A stretch of DNA of 64,000 bases from Leptospira mtsangambouensis (GCF_004770475.1 NZ_RQHK01000005.1:124001-188000); one strand, 5' to 3'; shown: positions 26,415 through 37,044, counted from the stretch's first letter. The notes: a model not told the origin generated them from the sequence alone. Program-made: numbers and translations.

Positions 26415-28475
26415 TTAGAGGTTAAATTTTAATAAAATTTCTGACAATTTAGAGCTAATTCCTGTCATGCGAATCGAATTGTTTGACATGGTTTCCGATT
26501 GTTCCGATAGAATTTGAGATCCGTTGGAAATATTGATGGTCATGTTGGAGAGTTCGAAGGTTGCCCTTTTTTGTTCTTCCGTAGACTGTTGGATCGATTC
26601 TACTAGAGAAGTGATCTCTTCGATTTCTGCATAAATTTGGTCTGTCCTGGATTTTTGGTCTTGAATGAGAGGAACAATATCCTTTGCTTTTTCGAAAATG
26701 ACAGAAACTTCTTTGATGATCTCTCGCAACAGATCGATGAGGTTTGTGACCTGGGTCCCTCCGTTTTGAATGGAATCCAAAGCCTCTCCAGATAGAGTAT
26801 TGATTTGTGAAACCGACTCTGCGGCCTGAGATGCAAGTTTTGAAATTTCTTCCGCCACCACAGCAAATCCTCGGCCTGATTCCCCAGCCCTGGCCGCTTC
26901 AATGGCAGCATTTAACGCAAGTAAGCTTGTTTTCTCGGATATATTGGAGATTACATCTGAAAATTCGGTGATGGCCAAAGATTTCTCTTGGATTTCTTCA
27001 ATTGCTTTGGATGTGAGGCCGGCCATATTCCGTCCTTCTTCCGCCTTTTGATTTGCGACGACTGCAATTTCTCCAAATGATTCCACTTCTTTTGTGATAT
27101 TTTGTACGAGAGTCTGGATGGCATGTAGTGAATTGTGAATGGATTTGGAATTGTTTACTGCTTGTACTACGTTCGTATTGATTGTTTCAGAAGATGCGTT
27201 TAATTCTTCAACTGTGGCACTTGCTTCTTCTGAAGAGGCAGCTTGGCTTTGTGCCAGATCAGATAGTTCAACGATAGTGTTTTCCATAAATTTGGAAGTT
27301 TCTGTTAGATCTGATCCTGAAGTTTGAGCTACACTTAAGATATGTCGAATGCTTTCAGTCATCGAACCGACTGCTTCCACTAAATGACCAATTTCGTCTT
27401 TATGATCGTCATTAATTTCTTTGGTTAGATTTCCGCTGGCAGCCTCTTTTGTGAAGGCGATCAAAGTTTGTAGTCGGCTATCAACCAGTTTGCGGAAGAT
27501 AATGATATTTGCCAAAGTAGAAAATAAAATTCCAGTGATTCCAAGTACCAACGCAATCCAAAAAATAAATTGGATTTCATTTGTGATTTTTCCTTGTGGA
27601 TAAGAAACACGCAAAGCCCAAGGCGCTGAATTTTCAACGAGTTGGATGGGTAAACTAATATGAAAATATTCTGAATCTGAATAACTTTGTTTCTGTTTGG
27701 AAGAAATCGCAAGGTTTACATAAACATCTTCTGAATCTTTCCATTGTACTTCTTTACCTTCTGGATGGAGTCCATTAAAAAGCACATATCCATTGCTTGC
27801 TACAAGAGTGATTTTTACAGTGCCTTCTAGAATTTTTAAATTTTGAAGATAAGTTCGTATGGTTTCTAAGGAAAGGTCCGCCCCTGCAATTCCTAAGAAG
27901 GTTTGGTTTCGTAACACTGGATATACAAGGGAGATCATCGTTACATCTTTTCCATCTACTTTATAATCAAAGGGAGGAATGAGTTCTACCTTCCGATTTT
28001 TTTTGGGGAGTTGGTAGAAGTCGGATTCAGGAAGGTCAAATCCCACTACAGGTTCAATGATGATTTTTCCATTGGATTTCACAGAATAGGGAATCATTCG
28101 ACCTGAAGAATCATGATTTTTTGAATTTCGATAGTTTGTATCTTTGCCATCAAAAGCATTTGGTTCGAATACAACATATGTACCGAGAATGGATTCGTTT
28201 GAAGCCGTCATCACATTCAAAATTTTGAAAACACGTTCACGGTCTAAGATATTTGGTTCTTGTAGAATTTGTTTGAGTAAGTAAGCTTCACCCAGTGGTG
28301 CCGAGAGATAGTCACTGACATCGAGGGAAATTTTATCTGCAAGGATTGAAATATTCTCCAAAGCATCTTCTTTGGCATTTTTGTATATGACATAAGAGAT
28401 TAAAGTGAGGATTACACCTAATGAAAATAGGGTAATGATGGATGAACCTAAGGCTAACTTTTGTTTGATGCTCAT
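26415..28475 (-). CDS. Methyl-accepting chemotaxis protein, dCache-HAMP type
   Basis: A 686-residue chemoreceptor. A membrane helix (about 10-32) is followed by a large periplasmic dCache-like domain (about 40-285, with [16 protein letters not shown] and [26 protein letters not shown] sequence), a second membrane helix (about 297-318), HAMP, and the cytoplasmic signalling hairpin with tip [21 protein letters not shown]. dCache domains usually bind amino acids or other small ligands. It would signal through CheA/CheW to the periplasmic flagella. It is not next to other che genes. Confidence 0.92.
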   Translation of the reverse strand: MSIKQKLALGSSIITLFSLGVILTLISYVIYKNAKEDALENISILADKISLDVSDYLSAPLGEAYLLKQILQEPNILDRERVFKILNVMTASNESILGTYVVFEPNAFDGKDTNYRNSKNHDSSGRMIPYSVKSNGKIIIEPVVGFDLPESDFYQLPKKNRKVELIPPFDYKVDGKDVTMISLVYPVLRNQTFLGIAGADLSLETIRTYLQNLKILEGTVKITLVASNGYVLFNGLHPEGKEVQWKDSEDVYVNLAISSKQKQSYSDSEYFHISLPIQLVENSAPWALRVSYPQGKITNEIQFIFWIALVLGITGILFSTLANIIIFRKLVDSRLQTLIAFTKEAASGNLTKEINDDHKDEIGHLVEAVGSMTESIRHILSVAQTSGSDLTETSKFMENTIVELSDLAQSQAASSEEASATVEELNASSETINTNVVQAVNNSKSIHNSLHAIQTLVQNITKEVESFGEIAVVANQKAEEGRNMAGLTSKAIEEIQEKSLAITEFSDVISNISEKTSLLALNAAIEAARAGESGRGFAVVAEEISKLASQAAESVSQINTLSGEALDSIQNGGTQVTNLIDLLREIIKEVSVIFEKAKDIVPLIQDQKSRTDQIYAEIEEITSLVESIQQSTEEQKRATFELSNMTINISNGSQILSEQSETMSNNSIRMTGISSKLSEILLKFNL

Positions 28476-28541
28476 TCTCTTGGGTTTACTTTCCTAAGTG
28501 AATGTTACCTTAAGTTTGTGATCTCATTTCTCAACAAATTT

Positions 28542-28886
28542 CTAATCAAGATGGAGTTTTTCTGGATATTGGCTAACGCCTAATAGATTAGATTCATAAT
28601 CCAAAAAGTATACAGTATAATCCGTTTGGTTCTGGATTTTGACTTGGTTAAAAAACTGAATCCACTCAGATCTTTTGGTTTCCTCCCATTGGAAAACAAG
28701 AGCACGAGGGGACTTTTTTTCACCTTCTTCTAACATCAAAATGATGGATCCAAAATGGATCCAAATGGAACGTACGGCTCCCGTTTCATAAAGGAATTCC
28801 TGTACTTTCTTTGCTCCTGGAATTTGGAGGTAAAACTCTGCTAAATTGGAAGGGTTCGGTGTTCCGATGGCAATGTGGTGGATCAT
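28542..28886 (-). CDS. VOC (glyoxalase/bleomycin-resistance) superfamily protein
   Basis: A 114-residue single-module VOC protein: MIHHIAIGTPNPSNLAEFYL is the first strand-helix with a potential metal His, GSIILMLEEG a middle strand, and YTVYFLDYESNLLGVSQ the typical DPDGN-like final region (here DYESN). VOC modules act as dimers in metal-dependent enzymes or binding proteins. The function is not assignable. It is divergent from the small lipoprotein gene at 28952. Confidence 0.75.
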   Translation of the reverse strand: MIHHIAIGTPNPSNLAEFYLQIPGAKKVQEFLYETGAVRSIWIHFGSIILMLEEGEKKSPRALVFQWEETKRSEWIQFFNQVKIQNQTDYTVYFLDYESNLLGVSQYPEKLHLD

Positions 28887-28951
28887 TTTTTTGTTTTCAA
28901 ATCCCTTTCTAAAAAAGAAGCTATCATGAAATCTATGTATCGGAGTTTTTC

Positions 28952-29230
28952 ATGAAAAAATCCCTCATCCTGGCGCTCGCTCTCGGGCTTTTTTTGGCTA
29001 ATTGTAAATCCAAAGTGTATACCCAAGAAGAGTGTGAGTCTGCTCTCGCTAGCACATTCGCTCAAATTGAAGAAGAAGCTAAAAAGAATCCAGCAGCAGC
29101 ACCAGTCCTCGCAGGATTACAACAAGGTAAACAAAAAATGATCGACCAGTGTATGGAAGGAAAATTTGATCCTAACTGTTTGAAAAATGCACCAGGTTTT
29201 GCTGGCATTATGGGTTGTGTAAAAAAATAA
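28952..29230 (+). CDS. Small lipoprotein, 92 aa
   Basis: MKKSLILALALGLFLANC is a lipoprotein signal with a permissive lipobox (LANC, Cys18). The mature part is short and helical with four further cysteines (EECES, IDQCMEG, DPNCLKN, MGCVKK), which suggests two disulphides. It resembles small Cys-containing lipoproteins common in Leptospira; the function is unknown. A strong terminator follows 13 bp after the stop codon, so it is a single-gene transcript. Confidence 0.8.
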   Translation: MKKSLILALALGLFLANCKSKVYTQEECESALASTFAQIEEEAKKNPAAAPVLAGLQQGKQKMIDQCMEGKFDPNCLKNAPGFAGIMGCVKK

Positions 29231-29241
29231 TTTTACAAGAC

Positions 29242-29541
29242 CTACCGGGAGCGGTCGTTCCCGGTTTTTCCATCCTCTAAACTTTCAAACCCACCTGGTT
29301 CTGTATAACATCCATGAGATCTGTAGGGACCATCTTCAAAGAATCGAATTTCCTGCGCATATCGTTTCCCTTCACGTAAACATTGTTTGCAAATAAAAGG
29401 ACGAATGGCCCAATCCTCACATTCTTCTGGTCGAAAGCTTGGAAACACTCGAAGGAAGGGTTTAGAAATTTCTTCTTCCGGTGTTGCGAAGAGAACAAAA
29501 CAAAAAACAAAACTGACCCCGAGAACTAAACTTAGTTTCAT
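29242..29541 (-). CDS. Small exported Cys-rich protein, 99 aa
   Basis: MKLSLVLGVSFVFCFVLFATPEE begins with a signal peptide; the mature part has Cys residues in EECEDW, PFICKQCLREG and HGCYTE. ICKQC could form a disulphide or bind metal. No family is recognised. Its last codons are encoded within the terminator hairpin of the converging lipoprotein gene, so the C-terminus KTGNDRSR is fixed partly by RNA structure. A competing antisense or alternative frame was not preferred. Confidence 0.6.
   Translation of the reverse strand: MKLSLVLGVSFVFCFVLFATPEEEISKPFLRVFPSFRPEECEDWAIRPFICKQCLREGKRYAQEIRFFEDGPYRSHGCYTEPGGFESLEDGKTGNDRSR
29244..29269. terminator. Intrinsic terminator after the small lipoprotein gene
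   Basis: ACCGGGA (29244-29250) pairs with TCCCGGT (29259-29265) around an 8-nt loop and runs into TTTTT. It works for the plus-strand gene ending at 29230; the end of the minus-strand 99-residue gene lies within it. Confidence 0.85.
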
Positions 29542-29587
29542 TCAATAAAACTATCGGAAAATTCTTCGTTTTTCAGGATGGACTTTA

Positions 29588-30508
29588 GTGAAAGAAAATG
29601 TGAGTACAGAATGGAAAGGGGTGATGCTTGTTCTCATGGGAGCCCTTTTATTTAGCGCAAAAGCCGTAGTTGTTAAATTGACATACCGTTATGAAATTTC
29701 GGCAATTGGGTCTCTTTTTTTCCGAATGTTGTTTGCCTTTCCATTCCTTGTTTGGATCGCCTGGAGTGCGGAGAAAGAGGAGGGAAAAACAGCACTGACC
29801 AAAAAGGATGTGATTTACGTTCTTCTGATGGGAGTTGTCGGTTATTATTTAGCAAGCCTCTTTGATTTTCTCGGACTTAAATACATCAGTGCTGGCTTAG
29901 AACGAATCATACTATTTATCTATCCAACTCTTGTTGTGCTTCTTTCCTTTTTGTTTTTAAAAAAGAAAATCCATTTGCGAGAAATATTTTCTTTGGTTCT
30001 GACTTATACAGGTGTATTTTTGGCCTACGGTCAGGACGTTCAATTGGGTTCCGCCAAAGATGTGAGCCTTGGGGCTTTTTTCATTTTGCTTTCGGCTCTC
30101 ACTTATGCGATTTATTTAATGGGCAGTGGCTCCATTATTCCAAAGTTAGGTGCCAAAAAATTTACAGCTTGGGCACTACTTATCTCTTCGTTTGCTGTGT
30201 TCGTTCATTTTGCAATTTTTGGAACAACGAAGGAACTAATCCAACCATTCTCATTTTATGCATTGGCATTTGTTATGGGCACTGTGAATACAGTGGTGCC
30301 AGCAATATTTGTTTCCGAAGGAATCAAACGTGTTGGTAGCAAAACAGCTGCTATAGTAGGTTCAGTTGGACCTATGTCGACTCTTTTCCTTGCGTATTGG
30401 TTACTTGATGAGCCCATCACTTTGCTACATGGTATTGGTACATTATTCGTACTCACTGGCGTTTTTTGGATCAGTACGGCAAAAAAAGCAAAAGAAGTGT
30501 CTGTTTAA
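29588..30508 (+). CDS. EamA/DMT-family transporter
   Basis: A 306-residue integral membrane protein with ten predicted helices in two EamA repeats: the first from GVMLVLMGALLFSAKAVVVK, the second from DVSLGAFFILLSALTYAIYL; ERIILFIYPTLVVLLS and VGSVGPMSTLFLAYWLLDEP are typical ends of each repeat. It is a drug/metabolite exporter-type carrier of unknown substrate. The start is a GTG at 29588 with AGGATGG upstream; a later ATG would remove the first residues before helix 1. Confidence 0.88.
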   Translation: MKENVSTEWKGVMLVLMGALLFSAKAVVVKLTYRYEISAIGSLFFRMLFAFPFLVWIAWSAEKEEGKTALTKKDVIYVLLMGVVGYYLASLFDFLGLKYISAGLERIILFIYPTLVVLLSFLFLKKKIHLREIFSLVLTYTGVFLAYGQDVQLGSAKDVSLGAFFILLSALTYAIYLMGSGSIIPKLGAKKFTAWALLISSFAVFVHFAIFGTTKELIQPFSFYALAFVMGTVNTVVPAIFVSEGIKRVGSKTAAIVGSVGPMSTLFLAYWLLDEPITLLHGIGTLFVLTGVFWISTAKKAKEVSV

Positions 30509-30560
30509 GAGAGAATTTTTCTTTCCAATTGTTGAAAATAAGTAGAGAATACGGATCTAT

Positions 30561-31688
30561 ATGAAATTACGCAACCTACTGCTTCTATTAGTATTTGTCA
30601 CAACAGTGTCGCAATCGGAACTGTATGCACAATTTACTTGTGAAGGTTCTGCCTGTAGTTTTTTGCCATCGGCATTGACAGAGGCTGGGAATGGTTCCCT
30701 GAAAAAATTTGAAACAGGTTACTTAAACGAAGTCCTTAAAACAAATTTAGAAGCTGGTTTTCTTGCCAATGTTGGCACAAGCAATATTGGTACTGGAACA
30801 GTTCGTAGAATTCAATTTGGTGTCAGTGCCTCCGCTGCTGGATATAAAAAAGATGACATCCAAATCCAAGACAACTTAATCAAATACCCGAAACTACCAA
30901 ACGTGGGTGGTGCGGTCATCCCTTCTTTTCATTTGGATTTTAATCCGGGTTGGTTGCTCGGAACCTCGGAAGGTGGGTACATCCGTCGAATTGGAATTTT
31001 TCTTCATGGTATGAATGTCGCAGTCACGGAAGACCAAATCCAAGCTGCTTCTAATAATAAAAACTACGAGGGACGTATCGCCGTACGCTCGTATGGTGGA
31101 ATGGTCCGTTACCAATTAGTTGAAAAAGAAGGTTTTTTAATGAACCTCATTACTTGGAATGGAATCAACGTAGGAGTGGGGCATCATGTCATGGAACAAA
31201 ACATGAGCCTTAGTTATTTAGAAGGAAAAGCTTCTCAAATCGAATTCCAAGGTGTGAAAGGAAAATGGGGTGGGGACACAAACTTTGTTTTTAATACAAA
31301 GGTTCAAACAACAAATGTGGACTTGCGGACAGGCCTTGGTCTATTTTGGATCGCCAATGTGATTGTGGGTGGGGGTTACAGTTGGAACTCTGGGCATAAC
31401 TCTGCTTCTCTCTCCAGACGTGGTCCATTTCTCATTACCCTGAACGATTCACTCCCTTTGGAACTTCCTAGAGAATACCAATCGGTACTCGACAAGGAAC
31501 TCCTGGCACAAAGCCCGAATGCCACTTTGGGATTTCGAGCAGGTGGAGAATCCAATTCCAAACGTGGGATTGGTTACGGAATTGTTGGTTTAGAATTGGA
31601 TCTTTATTTACTTAAGGTCATTGCGGAAGGATTGTATGGTGGGAAGGACCTGTATTCCGCCAATCTAGGAGTGAAACTCTCTTTTTAG
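30561..31688 (+). CDS. Outer-membrane beta-barrel, possibly Lsa36-like
   Basis: A 375-residue exported protein: signal peptide ending SELYAQ, a short Cys loop (FTCEGSACSFLP), then many alternating strands (RRIQFGVSASAAGY, YIRRIGIFLHGMN, WIANVIVGGGYSW) and a terminal aromatic residue in GVKLSF, the outer-membrane barrel signature. The CEGSxCSFLP opening and length recall the leptospiral Lsa36 family; that name is tentative. Lsa36-type proteins have been linked to host-matrix binding, which would not be expected to matter in a saprophyte. Confidence 0.7.
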   Translation: MKLRNLLLLLVFVTTVSQSELYAQFTCEGSACSFLPSALTEAGNGSLKKFETGYLNEVLKTNLEAGFLANVGTSNIGTGTVRRIQFGVSASAAGYKKDDIQIQDNLIKYPKLPNVGGAVIPSFHLDFNPGWLLGTSEGGYIRRIGIFLHGMNVAVTEDQIQAASNNKNYEGRIAVRSYGGMVRYQLVEKEGFLMNLITWNGINVGVGHHVMEQNMSLSYLEGKASQIEFQGVKGKWGGDTNFVFNTKVQTTNVDLRTGLGLFWIANVIVGGGYSWNSGHNSASLSRRGPFLITLNDSLPLELPREYQSVLDKELLAQSPNATLGFRAGGESNSKRGIGYGIVGLELDLYLLKVIAEGLYGGKDLYSANLGVKLSF

Positions 31689-31764
31689 GAAAACTTCGGG
31701 GAAATCCATAAAACCTTGCCGTACGGATTGCGAAATTTACCCTACGTCTTAGGTCTAAGTTTCA

Positions 31765-34305
31765 ATGAAGTTATACAAACGCTACGCACGCGCTTTCACT
31801 CTCGCCTCCCAAGTTTTTTCCTTGGGAATTGTGGTTCCCATCGGAATTGCTCTCATTCTTTTCTATGTCGATTTAAGTCCCACTCAGATCAAAACATTCA
31901 TTGGGGCAACCATTGCCGCAGCTCTAGTGAGTTTACTCCTTCCATCATTTATTTTTCCTAAAAAACTAAAAGCCATCAAACAAGGGCTCATGGAGCTGGA
32001 GTCACAAACAGAAAAAGATCCTAAAACCTATGTAGAAGTTTGGAATCTAATCGCAAAGATGCCAGTGATAGGTGCATCTGTCGGGAGTGCGCAGTGGATT
32101 TTGGCTCTTCCCATTGTCATAGGACCACTTTTATACCTTCCTGAAACCAGTAAGTCAGATTCGTTTTATATCGTTTGTGTTCTAATCTTAACTGCACTAC
32201 TCAACGTTGTATTTTCTTTTATTCTTTTGGAGAAAGCCTCTCATTTGGTTTTGGAAGACGAAATTTTCCAAGCAGAGCTAAAAGAAAGAATATCTCCTTA
32301 CTACAGGAATCTTCGTAACACAGTTCCCATCATGTTTTCAATGATGGTAATGGTTCTTTCTATTTTTCTTTTGATTTATGCGTTTAATGTCAATGCCAAG
32401 TCTTTGGAAAAAGCATTCTCCAACCAATTGTATAATTTCAACCAAAGTAATGAAGCTGGGATCAATGTATATTTTGAGTCAGTCGAAACCAATCTAAAAG
32501 AAATCAGTGGTTTGCCTGTTGTAAAAAATGCATTAGAAACTAAAAATTACAAACTGGCAGAACCTGTGCTTTCCAAAGTTCTAAGTGATTCCCAATTATT
32601 ATTGGAAAATGTTTTTATCGCTTCCTTTGCGGAAGGGGTGCCCATCGTGGCCTCAGGACTTCCAAATGGAGCTAGTATCGGTTACTCTTTAGCTTCCAAC
32701 GCTGATATTTTAGAAAATGTCAATGCAGCCAAAGAGGGAAAAAACCACGTTGGGGTAGCAGTTAAATCACCATTTAACGGGAATATTGTGATCATGGTGA
32801 CAAGTCCTGTAAAAAGTGCAAATGGAACTGTGATTGGAATGGTTGGGATGCCGTTTCTTGTAGGAAAGGCTATGGAGTCTTTTCTAAAAAATGTAAAAAT
32901 TGGAACTACTGGTTATTCCTTTCTTTTGGATAAACAATCCACTATGGTTTATCACCCCAATCCAAAATACCTAATGCATAGTTTTAAAAACACTGAGTTT
33001 GAAGAACTGGCTAAAAACGCAGGGGAATCTGATTCGTTTCGTAACCCTTGGGAGGGTTCTACCTTTTTACTGAGAAGAAAGGTAAGTCAAAAGTACGGTT
33101 TACAGTTTTTTTCTACTATCGATTTAAAAGAAATTGAGGTGGAGAGCCTTTCCTCTCTACGAGGACTAACAATCATTAGTATCGTTGGCGCTGTTTTTAT
33201 TGCCGTTGCCATTTACCTTCTTTTTACGGCTCGGTTCAAACCGATGAAAACCATTGGGAAAATTTTACAAGATATTGAAGTGGGAGACCTTCGCCATAAT
33301 GCAAAAATGGAATCTTCTGATGAGTTCGCTAGGCTTGCACGAGGTCTCAATGCCACTTTAAAGCAGATTTCTGAAGTTGTGGGATCGAATCAGGTTTTTT
33401 CAGAAGATTTGGCATCTTCCGCCGAACAAATGTCAGCTTCTCTTAATATGTTGTCTTCCAATGCACAAACACAAGCTGCCTCTGCGGAAGAAATATCTGC
33501 ATCCATTGAAGAGATTTCCGCAGCAGTTCAAAATGTGGATGCACAGGCTGAGGATCAGTTCCGCAAAGTTGATTTTTTAAAATTAAAAATGGCAGAACTA
33601 TCCACTTTGATTGAAGCAACAGGTAGGCAAGTAGGCAAAGCTTCCAAAGATGTGACACTGATTTCAGAAGAAGCAAAATCAGGACAGGCATCATTGGATT
33701 CGATGAGGAATTCCATTTCCAAAATCAGTAACAGTTCTCAAGAAATTGGAAGTGTGATTGAGATTATTAATAATATTTCGGAACAAATCAACTTACTTGC
33801 GTTAAATGCTGCGATTGAAGCTGCGAGAGCTGGTGTTTACGGAAGGGGATTTGCCGTTGTCGCTGATGAAATTGGGAAGTTGGCCGAAAAAACAGCCATT
33901 TCCATAAACGACATAGGGGAACTCATCCAAGCCAATGAAAAGGAAATCGAAAATGGTCGTGAGAACATCGAAACAACGATTTCTCTCATCCAAAGGATCA
34001 TCCAGGGGGTTAGTTCTTTTAACGAAATGACAGATACCATCGAGGTAAGTACCCGAGACCAGCTCATCATCAACCAAAAGGTGGGAGAAGAGGTCGATAA
34101 GGTAAACCAAATCAGCCAGGCCATTCGTCTTTCCATGGAAGAACAAAAAAATGCCATTGGGGAAGTGGCCCAGGCCATTTTTAGCATCAACGATTTGACC
34201 CAAGGGACAGCCGCAGGACTGGAAGAAATGACAGCTACCTCCAATGGGATTGCCAATTTGGCAGAAACTTTGAAAAAGAAGATCAATTTCTTTAAAATCT
34301 CCTAA
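31765..34305 (+). CDS. Methyl-accepting chemotaxis protein with an extended multi-helix N-terminus
   Basis: An 846-residue receptor. Before the sensor there are several extra membrane helices (residues about 20-70, 110-165, 190-215), for example [18 protein letters not shown] and [15 protein letters not shown] Cache-like periplasmic domain follows (about 230-465, with [19 protein letters not shown]), then a membrane helix near 475, HAMP and the signalling hairpin with tip [21 protein letters not shown]. The multi-helix front is unusual for MCPs and may sense membrane state. Not near che genes. Confidence 0.88.
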   Translation: MKLYKRYARAFTLASQVFSLGIVVPIGIALILFYVDLSPTQIKTFIGATIAAALVSLLLPSFIFPKKLKAIKQGLMELESQTEKDPKTYVEVWNLIAKMPVIGASVGSAQWILALPIVIGPLLYLPETSKSDSFYIVCVLILTALLNVVFSFILLEKASHLVLEDEIFQAELKERISPYYRNLRNTVPIMFSMMVMVLSIFLLIYAFNVNAKSLEKAFSNQLYNFNQSNEAGINVYFESVETNLKEISGLPVVKNALETKNYKLAEPVLSKVLSDSQLLLENVFIASFAEGVPIVASGLPNGASIGYSLASNADILENVNAAKEGKNHVGVAVKSPFNGNIVIMVTSPVKSANGTVIGMVGMPFLVGKAMESFLKNVKIGTTGYSFLLDKQSTMVYHPNPKYLMHSFKNTEFEELAKNAGESDSFRNPWEGSTFLLRRKVSQKYGLQFFSTIDLKEIEVESLSSLRGLTIISIVGAVFIAVAIYLLFTARFKPMKTIGKILQDIEVGDLRHNAKMESSDEFARLARGLNATLKQISEVVGSNQVFSEDLASSAEQMSASLNMLSSNAQTQAASAEEISASIEEISAAVQNVDAQAEDQFRKVDFLKLKMAELSTLIEATGRQVGKASKDVTLISEEAKSGQASLDSMRNSISKISNSSQEIGSVIEIINNISEQINLLALNAAIEAARAGVYGRGFAVVADEIGKLAEKTAISINDIGELIQANEKEIENGRENIETTISLIQRIIQGVSSFNEMTDTIEVSTRDQLIINQKVGEEVDKVNQISQAIRLSMEEQKNAIGEVAQAIFSINDLTQGTAAGLEEMTATSNGIANLAETLKKKINFFKIS

Positions 34306-34362
34306 CACTTGCCTTTTTTTAGCCTATTCCGAGAAAGATGGGCTAAAAATTCGCTTGCCGGG

Positions 34363-34405
34363 ATCTACATATCAAGATTTCTTGATATGTAGATATCTTG
34401 GATAT
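34363..34405. promoter_or_regulatory. Putative operator of the ArsR-methyltransferase gene
   Basis: A perfect inverted repeat with 14-bp arms, ATCTACATATCAAG (34363-34376) and CTTGATATGTAGAT (34381-34394), around ATTT. A second inverted repeat ATATC-TTG-GATAT (34393-34405) abuts it and reaches into the ATG at 34404. The position just before an ArsR-family gene suggests autoregulation. The core resembles what is expected for SahR-type operators, but I could not check this against a motif model. Confidence 0.75.
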
Positions 34406-35393
34406 GGCAACCGAAACAATCTCACAGTCTAGGCCTTCTGGCCACTTGCTTTCTGCAACCAAAGCCATTTCCGATGAAACTCGGGTTCGAATCCTCCATA
34501 TCCTCAGTTTTGGGGCTTTTTCTGTGAATGAGGTGGTGGAAATTCTTGGGATGGGCCAATCTCGGATCTCTCGCCATTTGAAAATCTTAACAGAAGCAGG
34601 GCTCATTGGTTCACGCAGGGAAGGAAGTCTTGTTTATAGTTTTCTCCTTTCGGAAGAGGATTCCGGGTTAAAATTTCCATTAGAACTCACCAAACTATTG
34701 TTATCATATAAAGAAGACCTACCTTCTAGAGAAAGAGACCAAAGAATGGTCCACCAAATCTTAGAAAATAGAGAAAGGAAATCGAAATCCTTCTTTGATG
34801 GGGTCGCAGAAAGTTGGGAAAAATTACAAGAAGAGACTCTGCATCCGAAACTCTATAGGTCTTGGATTTTACAAGAACTCCCTCTTTGCGAAAAGATTTT
34901 GGATTTGGGTTGTGGTCCGGGGGGACTCATCCCTTTTTTACTCAACAAATCCAAACATGTGATTGGAGTGGATAACTCTTCTAAAATGATTGAGAACGCA
35001 TCATCCCATTACGGAAAAAATCCAAGTGTTAGCCTCATCCAAACTCCTATGGAACACCTGCCTCTAGCAGATAATTCTTGTGATGCGGTAGTTGCTTCTA
35101 TGGTAATGCACCATATCTCTCATCCACCAACAGTTTTGGAAGAGATAGCAAGGGTTCTAAAACCAGGTGGGGTTTTGTGTATTGTTGATTTAGGAAAACA
35201 CAATGTAGAGTTTATGAGGGATAACTTTGCGGATCTTTGGCTTGGATTTGAGCCAGAATTATTTGAGTCATGGCTATCGAATGCCGGTTTTAGAGTCGGG
35301 TCCATGAATGAGATCCAAACAGAATCAAGTTTTAAAATTTTAACTATCAAAGCAACAAAGGAAGAAGGAGGACACTATGTCCACAGCAACTGA
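34404..35393 (+). CDS. ArsR-family repressor fused to a SAM methyltransferase domain (SahR-like)
   Basis: A 329-residue fusion. The N-terminal winged helix (about 12-90) has [23 protein letters not shown] and [17 protein letters not shown] as recognition helix; no ArsR metal-binding cysteines are present. The C-terminal part is a class I methyltransferase fold with [15 protein letters not shown] (near residue 165) and later [12 protein letters not shown]. This architecture is that of SahR, which senses SAH and controls the methyl cycle in Proteobacteria. It overlaps ahcY by 17 bp. A TTG two codons upstream is also possible; no Shine-Dalgarno is seen, and the operator covers the start. Confidence 0.85.
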   Translation: MATETISQSRPSGHLLSATKAISDETRVRILHILSFGAFSVNEVVEILGMGQSRISRHLKILTEAGLIGSRREGSLVYSFLLSEEDSGLKFPLELTKLLLSYKEDLPSRERDQRMVHQILENRERKSKSFFDGVAESWEKLQEETLHPKLYRSWILQELPLCEKILDLGCGPGGLIPFLLNKSKHVIGVDNSSKMIENASSHYGKNPSVSLIQTPMEHLPLADNSCDAVVASMVMHHISHPPTVLEEIARVLKPGGVLCIVDLGKHNVEFMRDNFADLWLGFEPELFESWLSNAGFRVGSMNEIQTESSFKILTIKATKEEGGHYVHSN

Positions 35394-36696
35394 AACAAAA
35401 TCGGAAAGATTGCCATTTAAAGTGAAGGATATCTCTCTTGCAGAATGGGGAAGAGAAGAGATCATTTTGGCAGAAAAAGAAATGCCGGGCCTTATGGCTC
35501 TTCGTAAAGAATTCGGAACTACTAAGCCACTGAAAGGTGCTAGAATTTGCGGATCTCTTCACATGACAATTCAAACAGCGGTTTTAATTGAAACCTTGGC
35601 TGCATTAGGTGCTGACATTCGTTGGTCCTCTTGTAACATTTTTTCAACACAAGACCATGCAGCAGCGGCCATCGCAAAAGCAGGAATTCCTGTATTTGCT
35701 TGGAAAGGCGAATCAGAAGAAGAATACTGGTGGTGTATTGAACAAACTCTATTTTTTGACGGTGGAAAAGGACCAAACATGATCCTTGACGACGGTCACG
35801 ATCTAACTCATTACATTCATGAAAAATACCCGCAACTTCTTGCAGACATCAAAGGTGTTTCTGAAGAAACAACTACAGGTGTGATTGCACTTCATAAAAA
35901 ATTGAAAGCGGGAACTTTGAAAATCCCTGCAATCAACGTAAATGACTCTGTAACAAAATCTAAATTTGACAACCTTTACGGTTGCCGTGAATCACTTGCT
36001 GATGGAATCAAACGTGCAACAGACGTAATGCTTGCTGGTAAAGTAGCACTCGTTTGTGGATACGGTGACGTTGGAAAAGGTTCTGCTGCATCACTTCGTA
36101 ACTTTGGTGCACGAGTCATTGTAACTGAAATTGATCCAATTTGTGCTCTTCAAGCAGTTATGGAAGGATACCAAGTTCTTCGTGTAGAAGATGTAATTGA
36201 AAACGCAGACATCATTGTGACTGCAACTGGAAATGATGATATCATTTCACTTGAACACATGAAAGCGATGAAAGACGGTGCGATCCTTTGTAACATTGGT
36301 CACTTTGATACAGAAATTCAAATGTCTCGTTTGAACTCTGAAAAAGGTGTCATCAAAAAAGAAATCAAACCACAGGTTGATAAATACACTTTCCCTAATG
36401 GAAGATCGATCATCGTTCTTGCAGAAGGTCGTTTAGTGAACCTTGGTTGTGCAACTGGTCACCCATCTTTTGTAATGTCTAGTTCTTTCACAAACCAAGT
36501 ATTGGCTCAAATCGAACTTTATACAACTAAATATGAGTTAGGTGTTTACCGCCTTCCAAAACATTTAGATGAAAAAGTGGCAGCACTACATTTGGAGCAG
36601 TTGGGTGTTCGTTTGACAAAACTCACTCAAAAACAAGCTGATTATATCAGTGTTCCACTCGAAGGTCCGTACAAACCAGACCACTACCGATACTAA
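35377..36696 (+). CDS. ahcY: Adenosylhomocysteinase (SAH hydrolase)
   Basis: A 439-residue S-adenosylhomocysteine hydrolase, which splits SAH to adenosine and homocysteine and so removes the methyltransferase inhibitor. Signatures include [31 protein letters not shown], the NAD site [13 protein letters not shown] and the C-terminal KPDHYRY. A strong GGAGG site lies 7 bp before the ATG, inside the 3' end of the regulator gene, so expression is coupled to it. Homocysteine from this enzyme is the substrate of MetH encoded 0.4 kb downstream. Confidence 0.97.
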   Translation: MSTATETKSERLPFKVKDISLAEWGREEIILAEKEMPGLMALRKEFGTTKPLKGARICGSLHMTIQTAVLIETLAALGADIRWSSCNIFSTQDHAAAAIAKAGIPVFAWKGESEEEYWWCIEQTLFFDGGKGPNMILDDGHDLTHYIHEKYPQLLADIKGVSEETTTGVIALHKKLKAGTLKIPAINVNDSVTKSKFDNLYGCRESLADGIKRATDVMLAGKVALVCGYGDVGKGSAASLRNFGARVIVTEIDPICALQAVMEGYQVLRVEDVIENADIIVTATGNDDIISLEHMKAMKDGAILCNIGHFDTEIQMSRLNSEKGVIKKEIKPQVDKYTFPNGRSIIVLAEGRLVNLGCATGHPSFVMSSSFTNQVLAQIELYTTKYELGVYRLPKHLDEKVAALHLEQLGVRLTKLTQKQADYISVPLEGPYKPDHYRY

Positions 36697-36703
36697 AAAA
36701 ATC

Positions 36704-36731
36704 GCCCTTTTTGATAAAATTCAAGAAGGGC
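36704..36731 (+). other. Inverted repeat between ahcY and the ferredoxin gene
   Basis: GCCCTT (36704-36709) and AAGGGC (36726-36731) form a 6-bp stem with a 16-nt loop. It is not followed by a T-run, so it is not a standard terminator; it lies just upstream of the ferredoxin ribosome-binding site and could adjust translation. Confidence 0.4.
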
Positions 36732-36744
36732 AATGGAGTTTCTC

Positions 36745-37044
36745 ATGGCTTATGTTGTAACTGAAATTTGCGTTGATTGTAAATACACTAGTTGTGCAGC
36801 AGTTTGCCCGGTGGAGGCTTTTCATGAAGCCCCGGACACTCTGTACATTGATCCAGACACTTGTATTGATTGTAATGCTTGTCAATATGAATGTCCGATT
36901 GATGCGATTTTTCCTGACTATGATGTCCCGGAAAAACACAAACCTTCGATTGAAGTGAATGCAAAAGAAGCAAGCAAATTCCCGGTCATTGTTACCACTA
37001 AACCACCTCTCAAAGGTGCAAAGTGTTCTGATCCGAGTAAATAA
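36745..37044 (+). CDS. 7Fe-type ferredoxin (3Fe-4S/4Fe-4S)
   Basis: A 99-residue ferredoxin with two cluster motifs near the N-terminus: CVDCKYTSCAAVCPVEAF and CIDCNACQYECPIDAI. The first motif has the spacing of FdxA-type 7Fe ferredoxins and the second is a classic 4Fe-4S motif. The start at 36745 has GGAG 7 bp before it; an ATG four codons earlier overlaps that site. It carries electrons at low potential; sitting between ahcY and metH, reductive activation of the MetH cobalamin is a plausible inferred role. Confidence 0.88.
   Translation: MAYVVTEICVDCKYTSCAAVCPVEAFHEAPDTLYIDPDTCIDCNACQYECPIDAIFPDYDVPEKHKPSIEVNAKEASKFPVIVTTKPPLKGAKCSDPSK

Noticed and set aside
26236..26418. A 60-codon plus-strand frame in the 26114-26414 gap
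   Set aside because: It overlaps the RNA-like helix, its start is a TTG 20 bp from the ribosome-binding site, and the translated sequence has no domain character. The 18-codon frame from 26225 has better spacing but is also too short to claim as a gene.
33802..34308. A 168-residue minus-strand frame opposite the chemoreceptor signalling domain
   Set aside because: It is antisense to the conserved MCP hairpin, with no domain content.
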